From: Dipteris shenzhenensis
Taxonomy: Eukaryota; Polypodiophyta; Polypodiopsida; Gleicheniales
Assembly (NCBI GenBank): GCA_047967505.1
Contig: CM106539.1
Reading direction: 5' to 3' (one strand)
Length of the DNA: 64,000 bases
Under the pieces are notes generated by a model. The model saw only the letters and a program-made list of their open reading frames with translations. It was not told the origin of the DNA and searched no databases. The number at the start of each line of letters is the position of its first letter. The stretch's first letter is position 1. Of this stretch, positions 54,236 to 64,000 are shown piece by piece. The position numbers and the translations under genes were made by a program.

Positions 54236-55560
54236 TGGCTCTACTGTTAGCTCATCTGTTAGTTGCATCTGTTCAATAATTGCCTTAAGTAGGGTCATTT
54301 GTCTACATTGTCGGATCTTAGCATTATGAATTATGGCTTCTTCGATGGCTTGGTGCTTCATCCTAGCCACCTCTGCCTTGAGTTCTTTTTCTCTATGCAC
54401 AGCTTGAAGGGTGGAGAGAGTGAGTGGTCCATAATATCTTTTTAGTTTGCTCCTATTTAGGTAGCCATCCATTTCTGTTCCATCAAGGGTGACTATTCGG
54501 CACGACCCAATCTCAATTATGCGATAAGGACCCATACCTTGGTACTTAAGCTTATGTTTGGCACTACGGACACTATATAGAAGTGCCAAATCTCCTTCTG
54601 CCAGGGCCTTGTTCTTGAGGTTGCAGTCAAACCACTTTTTTCGTCTGGCTTTTCTACTTGGAGAGAGTAGGCTGCACGCAACTTGGTCTCTCCTAACTGT
54701 TCAAGGTCGCAACTAGCACGTTTTTTGCAAGTCTTTCTTTTATGGTGTGGCAAGATGGAGGCTAGGCACTATACATACTCCATTGGCATTACTGCCTCTA
54801 CCCCAAAGGATAACTTGAAGGGGGTACAATGTGTTGCCACTTTGTAGGAGGTCCTGTAGGCCCATAACGCTGCTATGAGCTTATGCTCCCAGTCAGTATG
54901 ATTGGCTTCTACGGTACATGTGATGATCTTACAGCATGTTTTGTTGGAGCTTTCGGCCAAGCCATTTGCTCTAGGGTAGTATGGCATTGACTTTCTATGA
55001 ATGATCATAAACTCACTTGTCAGGATTGCTATGGTTTCATTAAGGAAGTGAGTTCCTCGGTCACTGACTAACTCCAACCGGCATCCAAACCACGTAATGA
55101 TTGGTTTATATAAGAATTTGGAGGTGGATCTTGCATCAACCTTTACTGTGGCTCTTCCTTCTACCCACTTAGTGAAGTAGTCGGTGGCCAGGATGATGTA
55201 TCGTGCCCCGGTCCCATTGGTTGTTGGGTTTATGGGACCAATGAAATTGATGCCCTATTTTTCGAAGGGTTGGTCTGCCAGGATTTCAATCAGGGGCATC
55301 ATGTCTGCCCTGTTGGGGATTTGGATACGCTGGCAAGGGTCACATCATTTGATGAATTTGGCCGCATCTTCGAAGAGTGTTAGCCACGAGAGACTAGCTT
55401 GCAACACTTTACATGCTGTAACATTAGCGGCAAAATGACCTCCTACAATTCCTGAGTGGGCTTCTTCAAGCACCTCAATGTATTTGTGTTTGCACATGCA
55501 TCTTTGCAGTATGACATCCTTGCCCATGCGATATAGTTGGCTTGCTATCAGTTGATATGG
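54190..55560 (-). pseudogene. Integrase of gypsy copy B, with coiled-coil tail
   Basis: The zinc-binding region begins in the frame at 55345-55947 (EAHSGIVGGHF) and continues after a stop as CDPCQR. In the core, FIGPI is preceded by Asn (GINFIGPI) instead of the first catalytic Asp present in copy A. SDRGTHF at 55060-55040 and PYYPRANGLAES at about 54980 keep the second Asp and the Glu. The C-terminal part (54191-54589) has KYQGMGPYRIIEIG and GYLNRSKLKRYYG, then a charged helix EKELKAEVARMKHQAIEEA. No chromodomain is seen. Confidence 0.85.
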
Positions 55561-56230
55561 CACTACATCCTTAATGAGTTTACGGGCTCTATCCTTCTTG
55601 AGGTCTTGGCCTAGGGGTAGTCTATTGGCCAAGTAGTGGCCAATTTTGGTGGCCCATTTGGGAATGACATCAAGGAAGAAGAGGGAAGCATTCGAGAGAT
55701 CATCTTCTACTCCTGTTGGAGCCTCACCGTTCGGGATCCTCTCGATAGGTGATCGGCTAGAATGTGGGTTTTGCCCTTGCGCATAGCAAACTGTGAAGTC
55801 GAATTCTAGCATGATCAGTATCCACCTAGTGATGCATCCCATCATGCAGGGTTTGTTGACCAAGTACAACAATGCTTGATGGTCCATGAAGAAGACAAAC
55901 TTGTTAGCTAACAAGTAGTGCTTGAACTTCTTTACTACATAGACCATGGTGAAACCCTCTCTCTCGGTGTGGTAGTGTAGTTAACCTCGGCCTCATTTAG
56001 TTGACGGCTCGCATACTGGGTAATCCAAATTATGCTCCCTGGGTTGGGCTAATACACATCCAATGGCAACGTTAAAGGCATCAATGTGGACGTGGAATAT
56101 TAAATTCTAGTCGAGTGACCTCAACACTAGTGCGATGGCTAGAGCTAGTTTGAGGGTTTCAAAGGATGTTTAGCATTCTTCGGTCCACTCAAAGGATACT
56201 AGCAATTCATATAATGGGCAAGCTATGTTC
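55561..56230 (-). pseudogene. RNase H domain of gypsy copy B
   Basis: The frame from 55947 reads VKKFKHYLLANKFVFFMDHQALLYLVN, with KPCMMGCITRWILIMLEF and FTVCYAQGQ. A frameshift replaces the expected ADxLSR with SRSPIERIPNGE. The segment 55950-56230 carries the upstream part with stops. It aligns to copy A 1275-1910. Confidence 0.8.
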
Positions 56231-57180
56231 GCATAAAACAAGATAAATCTTGGTAATAGCCCGTATGGCCAGTAAATCGTTGGACTTCCTTAGCATTGGT
56301 GGGGGGCGGTAACTCCAAGATGAGTTTGATTTTATTGTGGTTTGTAGAGATTCCATTTTGGGACACTATGTGGCCCAAGATGACACCATATTTGACCCAA
56401 AACCGGCACTTAAGGGGATTGAGGGATATGTAGTACAAGCGACACTTCTCGAGGATGAGAGCCTGAGATCATCCCATTTGAGTTCATGCATATATCATCC
56501 AAGAAGACTTCCACAAAGTCCCTCAGATATTCCTTGAATATCGTAATCATCATACGTTGGAAGGTATTAGGGGCATTGGTTAATCCGAATATCATCACCT
56601 TGGCTGCATATACACCCCATTCAGTTGTGAAGGCGGTCTTGTGTTGATCTTGGCGGGCAATCGATACTTGGTTGTAACCTGAAAATCCATCTAGGAAGCT
56701 ATACGCTTCCTTTCCGGCTACACTTTCTAGAACATGTTCCATGAATGGTAGGGGGTATGCCTCGTGGAAGCATTATCCTCCTTCAAATCTATGCATACTC
56801 TGATTTTTCCATTTTTCTTCAGGAGTATCACAATGGGTGATACCCAATCTGTATGCTCAATCTCATAGATGAATTCGTCATCTATGACTTTCTGGATTTC
56901 TTTCCTCACTATGAGTGTGTATTTACGATTCATAGGGTAGGGGCATTGCAGTACTAGCCTGACATCATCCATCATGGGGATTGTATGCTGCACTACTATG
57001 GCAGGTTCCCCTTTCATGTCCATGTATTTCCAGGCCATGCAGTCCTTATATTCCCATAGGAGAGCTATTAAGGCATTTTCCTCGTTGGGCATGAGGTCAT
57101 TGGTGACAAAGACGGGTTGTGGGTCTTGGCCTTCCGGGGCTAGGTTTACTTCTTTGACCAGAGCCGGCCAATCCTACCCT
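56231..57180 (-). pseudogene. Reverse transcriptase of gypsy copy B
   Basis: Frame 56727-57092 holds the N-terminal motifs PYPMNRKYTLIVRKEIQ, IYEIEHTDWVSPIVIL and GKIRVCIDLKE. A small deletion near 56760 shifts to the frame 56410-56742, with [41 protein letters not shown] and the catalytic box VFLDDI. The active-site aspartates are intact. Frame 56223-56438 continues with LNPLKCRFWVKYGVILGHIV. Of the two copies this RT is the better preserved. Confidence 0.9.
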
Positions 57181-57929
57181 TGAGAACAACCATCCTCTCG
57201 AGATCTTTTAGCCTGTTGGTATAAGATCTTACGATCCTAAACAGTATAGGCCTTGTAGTGGGCTAGTACCTGTCGTAGGTCTTCTTTATCCGCAATCTCC
57301 TCCTCTTTTTCTATCGTCGAAGCAGTGGGCTTTTTGGCCTTAGCCTTGCCTTTGGATACAGGGGATTTGGGACCTGAAGGGGGCTCTTCCATTGTACTTA
57401 TAGAGCCGATAGGGGTGGTTACCCTACTTACCATGTTTCCCCAGTTAGAGGAGAACTTGTGGTGAGCAGTCATGATGCCTACATAGGACAGCCAGTGAAG
57501 ATCTAATTTTACCCTCACAGTTCCCTTGCTTACCTCTCGGGGTTTGAGCATGTTAATCATCCTTAGGGGAACCACTAGGTTCAGACCCTCGAGCTCTGGG
57601 GTGGTGATCTAAAACCCTACTCTTTTTGGGACATCTATGTTGGCTAAGATGTGCATCCAGTTCTGCAAAAATTCTGGCTGGGGGAGAGGTGCATACCAAA
57701 AGTCATCAGACTCCTTCTCATCCTCTTCCTTGTCACAGGGTTGGAATAGTTTTATGGAGGTGGTTTGGGCGACGGTGTCAGACTCTGTGGCAGCAAAGAG
57801 GTGTCCTGACAAGTGGTGGGCCTTGTAGGTGTGTAGGTCCACTTTCATGGTCTACTCCTCATGCCGTAAGTAGATATTATCATTGTGCCAATCATGCACG
57901 AGTCCAAACATTCACAAGAAGGTTCTACC
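57181..57929 (-). pseudogene. Protease-to-RT linker of gypsy copy B
   Basis: Frames 57237-57575 and 57609-57848 form a low-complexity linker with HKFSSNWGNMV and a Lys/Pro/Ser-rich stretch. Copy A has the counterpart at 2973-3640. No catalytic motif is present. Confidence 0.6.
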
Positions 57930-58331
57930 TAGGATAGCTTCATATCCTAGCTATCAAGTGAAGTCCATGACCACGAACCTGATAGGGTACATGAAACCAA
58001 ACACCTTAATGTTTATGCCAGTCAGCACTCCGAGGGGTTCAACGGTTCCTCCATCAGCTAACTTTACTACTAGATGGGTCTGCTCGAGTGCGGGTTTTCC
58101 CCATTTCTCCTAGCATTCCTTGGTGTAGACACTCACTCCTGCTCCCCCATCAAGGATGGCTTCCACCTTCTGGTTTTGGTAGACTATGGGGATAGAGGCG
58201 TTTGTGTCATCACCCTCGAAATATTGGCCTAGCTTATTGATGGGAATCTTCGGTAAGTTCTGCCCCTTTTCTAGTGTTGATTGGTTGGGCTTAGAGCTAG
58301 CAGGGGTTGGAGGTAGGAACGGTGTGTTCAT
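57930..58331 (-). pseudogene. Regular protease of gypsy copy B
   Basis: At 58110-58331 the frame reads IPIVYQNQKVEAILDGGAGVSV. The D-G-G is a changed form of the D-S-G active site. After a stop it continues with THLVVKLADGGTVEPLG and FMYPIRFVVMDF, and ends with AILGRTFL, the conserved retropepsin C-terminal strand. This is the expected place for the protease, between gag and RT. Confidence 0.8.
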
Positions 58332-61215
58332 CTAGTTGGATAGATCATGCCATAGGATGGGATTTCCTCTTAGCAAAGAAGCGATCGGCATTTTCACCTC
58401 TGTTGATAGGACAGCAGCTAGCTTGGCACTATCGCAAGGTTCTGGTGAAGCTTCTTCTTCCATGGATAACATGTCATCAAAGCCATACAGGTCTCTTTCA
58501 TCTTGGAGGTTATGCAACACTGCTTGGAACATCTTCTGCATTAGATTCGGAGCTTCTGATGGCTCCAAGCTGAGGTGCTGCTCTTCCTCCACCCTTTTTG
58601 GCACCTTGAGCGATTTCGCTCCTCGGTGTCCCATAAGGTGGGCTAGATGAATAGTATCTGTCCCCCTACTAGCCTTTAGTCAATGCTCGAACTTATCTTG
58701 GCAATCCCATACCAAGTTCTGGACATCCTTTATGTATTGCTTTTCTAAGATCGGGTCAGGGTAGGTCTCCTTATAGGTGGGTGCGGGTGCCAACAGGCCT
58801 TGGGCTTGCACTGGCGCGTTCACTCCTAGGATCAAGGGTACCTCAGGGTCACCCTGGGTGGAAGACTGTTTGGAAGCAGAGGAGGTGGCAAGGGTAGTTG
58901 TCACCTGGTCGAAACCATCCTGCATGACCACCTGGTCGAAACTGTCACCTACTCGAATGGCCTTCTTAGATCGAGTTAGAGGCTATGGGGGAATCTCAAG
59001 ACCGGGCAACGGAGATACCTTACCCTTCATTTTGAGCTTCCTCATTGCCTTACTTAGTGCCTTGGCCTGCATCCTTGTAATGACTTGTAGGGCCATTGCG
59101 GCCACATGGCCTTGTTCAATGCTAAGCAGATTTAGGCTGGTGCTCTTTGGCAGGGTGAGTGGAGTGGTTGGTCTCCTCATGGGACAGTCCTGGAATAGAT
59201 GCTCCGTTACACATCCCGCACACAAAGGGGTGGGATTGGTTGTGGTTGGGGCGGTGGGCGTACGATCGCTATATGGACAGTCCTTCAAGAAGTGTGGGCC
59301 CTAGCATTTGAAACAGGACACCGGAGGGGTTGAACTGCATCGGTAGGGGCATTCACTTGCTCTATGGGGACCCTGGTAGGTGTAACATTGGAGCAGGGGT
59401 CTTCGAGTAATTGAGTTTCGATCTCTTGCTTTTGCATTTGCAGGGGCATCTGGAATACGGGAACTTGTTGATCCTCTGGTGGGAGGTAGTGGATTAGGGT
59501 ACCACTCCCCTCCTCGTAAGGGTAGTAATCTTGAGGTCCATGATTAGGATCCATTTCCTCCTAGTCATTGGGCAATTCTTCCACCAACACTTGATTGACT
59601 GGGGCAATGCAAGGTAGCGAGGGTTGTAGACCTAGTATGGGTGGTGGTAGTGGAGCTGGTTGAGCCTGGTATGACTCGAGCTAGCCATAGGACCACCTTG
59701 AGAGATTTGGATGTTAGCTGGGGTTGTTAGGGCCAATGGGGGTCACATTTGATACATGGGTTGGAAAAGGGACCTCAAAAATCGGCATTGGCAAGTATCA
59801 TGGTTTCCCCACCTATGGTAGTGCACACAATAGAGTGTTGGCCTTGCCCTTAGGCATGGGCACTCATTGGAGGGGTGGTTTCCGTTGCATATCCCACACT
59901 AGACATTGTCTCTATGTGGAAACAAGTGGGGGTTGCTTGGCGCCTCCTTGGAGGTTCTTGTCCTCCATTGTTGGCCTAGCTGATCCAACAGATTGGAGGC
60001 CAGCTCATTTACGTCCAAGCTTTTAGGTTCATTAGCCTCCTTCTTGCTTGACTCTACACTCGAGGACCTAACCGATGGAGCTATTTCGGAGGGGGCCGAG
60101 GCCTTGTCCAAATCCACTTTGTCCATCATGTTGTTACATATACGGATGGCCACCTTGCTGCATAGATCAAAGGACGCTGGGTTCATCACCATGAGGTGGT
60201 CGTGTAGCTTTTGGTCTGCGAATCCGATAAGGAAGAGAGGCAACAATCGTTCATCACTCATTTGCTTGTATGGTTCACAGCGGGCATTGAGGTGCTTAAT
60301 CCTCGCAATGTAATCCCTCAGGAATTCCTTGTTGTTCTATTTTACCCCATACAATTAGTTGATCAGGCTCCATTTATGGACGCTGGGGGTGAATCCCACA
60401 ATAAAATCATTTCTCAATGTCTCCTAGTTTTTCTTCTATGGTGAGAGCCCTATACCACTGGCCTAAGGCCGAATGCATTGGTGAGTGGAGGTGGAGTTCC
60501 TCCCTTCATAGGGCATTCACCAAAATACGCATTGCCTCATCGGTCAACACCATTTGAGCGGCTAGCGGAGGTGGTGTTGCTATGGGCCTGACAGGTCATA
60601 AGGCTAGCCTTAGGCATGGCCCAGGTGGTGGTGTCCATGTAGTTGTTGGTGCTGGCATTGGGACAGAAGTACCCATGTTTGCATTCATTTGTGCAACCGA
60701 TATAGACGGGAAGGGACAAACTCTTGGAGGTAGTGGGTCCTGGGGCATGGTAACGTTGGTTCCACACAGTGGGTGGTAGGGTGGGAACTAAGGTGCCCCT
60801 GACGAAGGCCAGTGGGGCCGGGGCTGTTAGGGGATCATAAGGCATTCTACCTTGGAAGTTCCTAGTATTCCCTCATCGACTCAGGTCTTGTCTACGGAAT
60901 TCCCTCATCCATGGACCTTCATCATCAATGTTCCCCCACTGAGGGGGTTTAGCATAGGTGGAGGGACCTGGATCGACGAAGGTAGTTTTTGTCCTGGGTC
61001 TAGGGCTCGAGAATTGTCTACTACTGGCCTTCCTGTCCTGCAGACATGTTGGCAAAGGGGTTCTCCATGTCTGCCGACTCTGTTCATCCTAAGTGGCCAA
61101 ACATGTTAGAGAATGTACCTCTAAGCCTGGATGCAACCGAGGGTGCAGGAGAGTTGGGAGAGGCTACACTTGTGAATGGAGCTTCCAAGGCCCTTGGACC
61201 CAAAGGGTCTTGCAT
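58332..61215 (-). pseudogene. Gag of gypsy copy B
   Basis: Gag starts at ATG 61215 (MQDPLGPRALEAPFTSV). A Pro-rich N-terminal region with stops follows to about 60540. The Retrotrans_gag capsid part is at about 60420-60130 (HKWSLIN, NNKEFLRDYIARIKHLNA, ERLLPLFLIGFADQKLHDHL). Two Cys-rich knuckles follow: CFKC interrupted by a stop then GPHFLKDC, and CAGCVTEHLFQDC at about 59225. An acidic/Ser linker (58332-58931) leads to the protease. Several frames are needed. Confidence 0.8.
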
Positions 61216-61584
61216 CACACTCTCTTCGCTTCGAAAACATTTCACCTCCTCCATGCACTCCAAAAATGCACTATCTCTGTTCTACTCTTGATTAATCATT
61301 TTTCCTCCTATTTGTGCACGTTTTTCTTATACATGCAAAAATCTCTCAGAGAAAACTTCTGTCCAAGCTTCTTGTTTCAATCTATTCTTGATTAGTCACT
61401 TTCCCTCCTCTTTGTTCACCCAATAAGTATCAAATGCCTCAATCATAAACACTGTCCATGGGCATAATCATAAATAATGTCTCATCCAAGAGAGCATAGC
61501 ACTATGCATCAATTGTAATGTGGCAAAGTTGTCTGTCACCATAAAAAAGCATCCATCAAAATAGCATACAAAAAGACATATATT
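61216..61584. other. Probable leader of gypsy copy B, with a duplicated block
   Basis: No coding motif. A block TCTACTCTTGATTAATCA...TTTGTGCAC at about 61280-61320 recurs, changed, at 61381-61421. No PBS or LTR end is recognisable. Confidence 0.4.
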
Positions 61585-61618
<34 letters not shown>

Positions 61619-61628
61619 GGAGAGAGAG
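61585..61628 (+). repeat. (GA)n microsatellite
   Basis: About twenty GA units with two interruptions (AAAG and GGG). Confidence 0.9.
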
Positions 61629-61789
61629 CTCCCACACTGTGAACACAAAGTAGTGGTTAAAAAAAAGGATCATATCCACACAGACACCCTAACTCACACA
61701 CACAGAAGGAAAGGGATGACCACATTTTGCACTTAAATGACATTTGTGAATCGATGTGCTAGCATAAATTGTGTAAGAATTCGTATGAG

Positions 61790-62330
61790 GGCATAGGGAT
61801 ACAGGATAATGGCGCGTTGTAGAATAGGGAATCAACGGGACCTTACTAACGTGCCAGTTAGTGGGATAGTATAGCGATGGGCATGGGGGATCGAAATGGC
61901 GATGATCGATGGGATACCCGTATAGCGATGATGACAGGGTAAGTGTAAAACATCGGACGGTGGGATCAAATAGCGATGGGCAGTGTGATGGAAGTAACGC
62001 GACTAGTGGGGGAGAATGATTATGACCATGGGCGTGGGGGTGGGTTGACCGCGTCGGTGATGGGGTAGTAGGATAGCAACGGTCGATGGGGAACCACTAT
62101 AGCATCAGTCAACGCCTGTCAGATCGGTGGGGAAGTAACTCTGACACGAATTCACTTAGGGCAATGAGGTAAACCATAGTCAGAGGTTAGGTCAGTGTGG
62201 AAGCACTACGGCACCAGGTCAACACAATTTAATTGGAGGGATCCGGCTAACACGCCGGTCAGCGGGGAATCTGGTTGGTGCGATGTGGCTACAGCCTCGA
62301 CTTAGCGGGATAGTCACACACAGTTTCATC
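61790..62330 (+). repeat. Degenerate G-rich, CpG-bearing quasi-repeat
   Basis: Variants of TATAGCGATGGGCA, GATCGATGGGATA and GTCAGCGGGGAA recur at irregular spacing. CpG is frequent compared with the AT-rich flanks. There is no open reading frame of note. It looks like a decayed minisatellite. Confidence 0.6.
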
Positions 62331-63353
62331 GACTGAGATTTGATGATTTATGAGGATTTTTCAGTTTCCGTTCATGATTTTTTGTGATGGGGGGATGCTA
62401 CACTACCTAATCTACCTACTCAATGAAAAAAACAAAACACTTTTTGAAAGCCAAAATGCAAAAACTAATAAAAGGGGAGTTCTAAAACATAAAACTACTT
62501 CAAAACTTGACAAGAATCCTTAGTTTTGTTGTTTTTTGAGGTGATTAGACCTCACACACATCTTAGCAATCAAGCCTACTAAGTTCGTATCAACTTGAAA
62601 TACCAAAAAGCATCAAAGACAAGCTTCCCATGCATGGATTTGTTAAAAAAATTTCAAATATGCAAGGGAAAATTATGAAAATTTCATGTCCCCCCTCCCA
62701 CAAAATATAAGTTATATACCTTGAAAAATATGCAAGATTTTAAGATTTGTACATATTTTTCATAATATGTGAGGCCCAAGGGAGGGGGGGGGGTCTTTTG
62801 GATGAGGGGGGGTAAAACAAAAAACACACTAAAATATGAAAACCCTTCTCCTTTCAAATTAATGTAACTTTTTCATGTGTTACCTAAATTTCAAGGTGTA
62901 AAGACATATTTTATGCTCTTTTAGTGTAGAACACAACCATGTTAATTTGAATAATTTCTACTCATGGCATATTCTTAAATTCATCTCATGCTCAAGATTT
63001 TGATAGGTTTTCTTACTAAAGGGAGTCAGCACCCTAGGGCGATACATCAAGTGATACCCTCACATTAAATCCAATCCTCGCTGTGAGTTCCATCACCTAT
63101 ACTCAAGCCACTAATTACATTAGTTATCAACAATCGATTGAACGAATCACCGAATCAACCAATCCCAACATAACCATGATCAAAGTACAATAATCAAGCA
63201 TAACACCAATAACACTAGTGACATCAGTATTAACATGGAATCACCCACAATATCGACCATCTAGCATGGCAAAACACAAGCTAGTCAGGCATCCTCAACT
63301 AACCACATAAAGCATCCACTAGGACCCCCGCCACGTCTGGTGCACTCCTATGG
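62331..63353. other. Intergenic, nothing recognised
   Basis: AT-rich DNA with a G-rich stretch (62780-62812) and no coding motif. Confidence 0.5.
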
Positions 63354-63450
63354 AGTACTTTGCCATAGTGACACTAGACTAAAATAATGTCCAAAGCAAG
63401 TACTTTGCCACAGTCACACTTGACCAAAATAATAATGTCGAAAGCAAGAC
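63354..63450 (+). repeat. 45-bp tandem duplication
   Basis: AGTACTTTGCCA at 63354 and 63399 begins two units that share the CACTAGACTAAAATAATGTC block with small changes. A weak third unit follows at about 63490. Confidence 0.8.
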
Positions 63451-63557
63451 ATATAATCAGAAATATAATTTTTGCTTTATGACATGACTTGGATTAGAAT
63501 AATGTCTAAGATGCTTTTGGTTTTTTCTAGAATTTTATAGGAGTCACAAGCCTGTCC

Positions 63558-64000
63558 ATGGACTCAAACTTTGCTACCAAGGACACTCACATGGTCACAT
63601 ATGATGATGACATCTACAAACATTGGATTAGGATTTTGACCTTGGTAATGCAAGGTGATCTTGAGGGTCAAAATCCCACAATAACATATATGAGGTGTCT
63701 GTTGGGATCAAAAGATGACCATGTACGTGCATGTCAAGTAGAGATTGACTCTGGACAAATTAGTCAACTCAAGCAAAGACAAACACTCCATTGAAATATA
63801 TCAACGGCGATGGCGATTAATCATGATAGAGAACTAAAAGAAGCAGTCATCAAGGAGTATGCCACCTTCACCCTGGCATCAAACATGGGATGCCCTTGCA
63901 AGTTACTCAAACTTGATTTAATTTTTTATCACATCTTGAAGGGTTCACGTGAGTCATGGGTCAGAGAGAAGCTGCAAGTTGGCAATACCACACTTGATTT
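63558..64000 (+). pseudogene. Unrecognised frame with one stop, running off the window
   Basis: From ATG 63558 the frame stays open for 78 codons (RILTLVMQGDLEGQNPTITY), meets a TGA at 63792, and continues in the same frame from 63795 to the edge (RELKEAVIKEYATFTLASN, LLKLDLIFYHILKG, ESWVREKLQV). The total is 147 codons with a single stop, long for this AT-rich DNA. It could be an element gag or a decayed host gene. A second start at 63810 would give an open partial CDS. I recognise no domain. Confidence 0.35.

Larger units (their letters stand above)
53783..61215 (-). mobile_element. Ty3/gypsy retrotransposon copy B, near full coding length
   Basis: Right to left: gag from ATG 61215, zinc knuckles, protease, linker, RT, RNase H, integrase, a coiled-coil tail and an extra retropepsin-like domain ending near 53783. 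The order RT-RNase H-integrase identifies Ty3/gypsy. Copy A at 1-3650 is a relative in the same orientation. Stops and frameshifts occur in every domain, so no protein is made. No LTR, PBS or PPT can be recognised at either end, so the outer limits are coding limits only. Confidence 0.9.

Overview
The window looks like nuclear DNA of a land plant with a large, retrotransposon-rich genome. The evidence is the mix of Ty1/copia, Ty3/gypsy and L1-like LINE remnants, copia primer-binding sites complementary to initiator-Met tRNA, a plant-type intronless BCS1/AATP-like AAA-ATPase gene, and many microsatellites and decayed minisatellites. No prokaryotic or organellar gene is visible. The species cannot be fixed from this sequence. 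A gymnosperm or another large-genome lineage is a guess from the element families and gene spacing.

Layout. 1-3650 is a decayed minus-strand Ty3/gypsy pol (copy A). 3651-8666 holds nothing I recognise. 8667-13480 is a nest of copia-type pieces: a 580-bp LTR with its PBS, a gag fragment, a compact gag-only element with two 275-bp LTRs, and an antisense gag remnant. 14620-14760 has a tRNA-like Pol III A/B-box head that could be a SINE. 15907-19570 is a minus-strand copia element without integrase, bounded by two unrelated LTRs. 22790-24415 is another minus-strand copia piece (integrase end, RT, start of RNase H). 24650-31200 is AT-rich intergenic DNA full of short tandem duplications and purine/pyrimidine tracts.

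The only gene that looks intact is the 520-residue AAA-ATPase at 32267-33829 (+), inside a GC- and CpG-richer island. 37038-42180 is a CpG-rich but broken L1-like LINE (+) carrying an 80-bp patch of copia RT. 43200-45170 is a different, older LINE (-). 47330-47960 is a gag remnant (-). 49315-51480 is the 5' half of a copia element (+): LTR, PBS, gag and protease. It runs into an 80-bp tandem array built around an 18-bp perfect palindrome. 53783-61215 is a nearly full-length but stop-riddled Ty3/gypsy element (-, copy B), related to copy A along the whole of copy A. The window ends with G-rich quasi-repetitive DNA and an unrecognised frame running off the edge.

The most unusual observation is that copy B has, downstream of integrase and in the same frame, a second retropepsin-like domain whose DSG active site reads NPG, besides the ordinary protease upstream of RT. 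Next in interest are the palindromic array linked to two broken copia copies, the copia patch in the LINE, and the compact gag-only element. Apart from the ATPase, the window is a record of element decay, nesting and recombination, not a set of co-operating genes.
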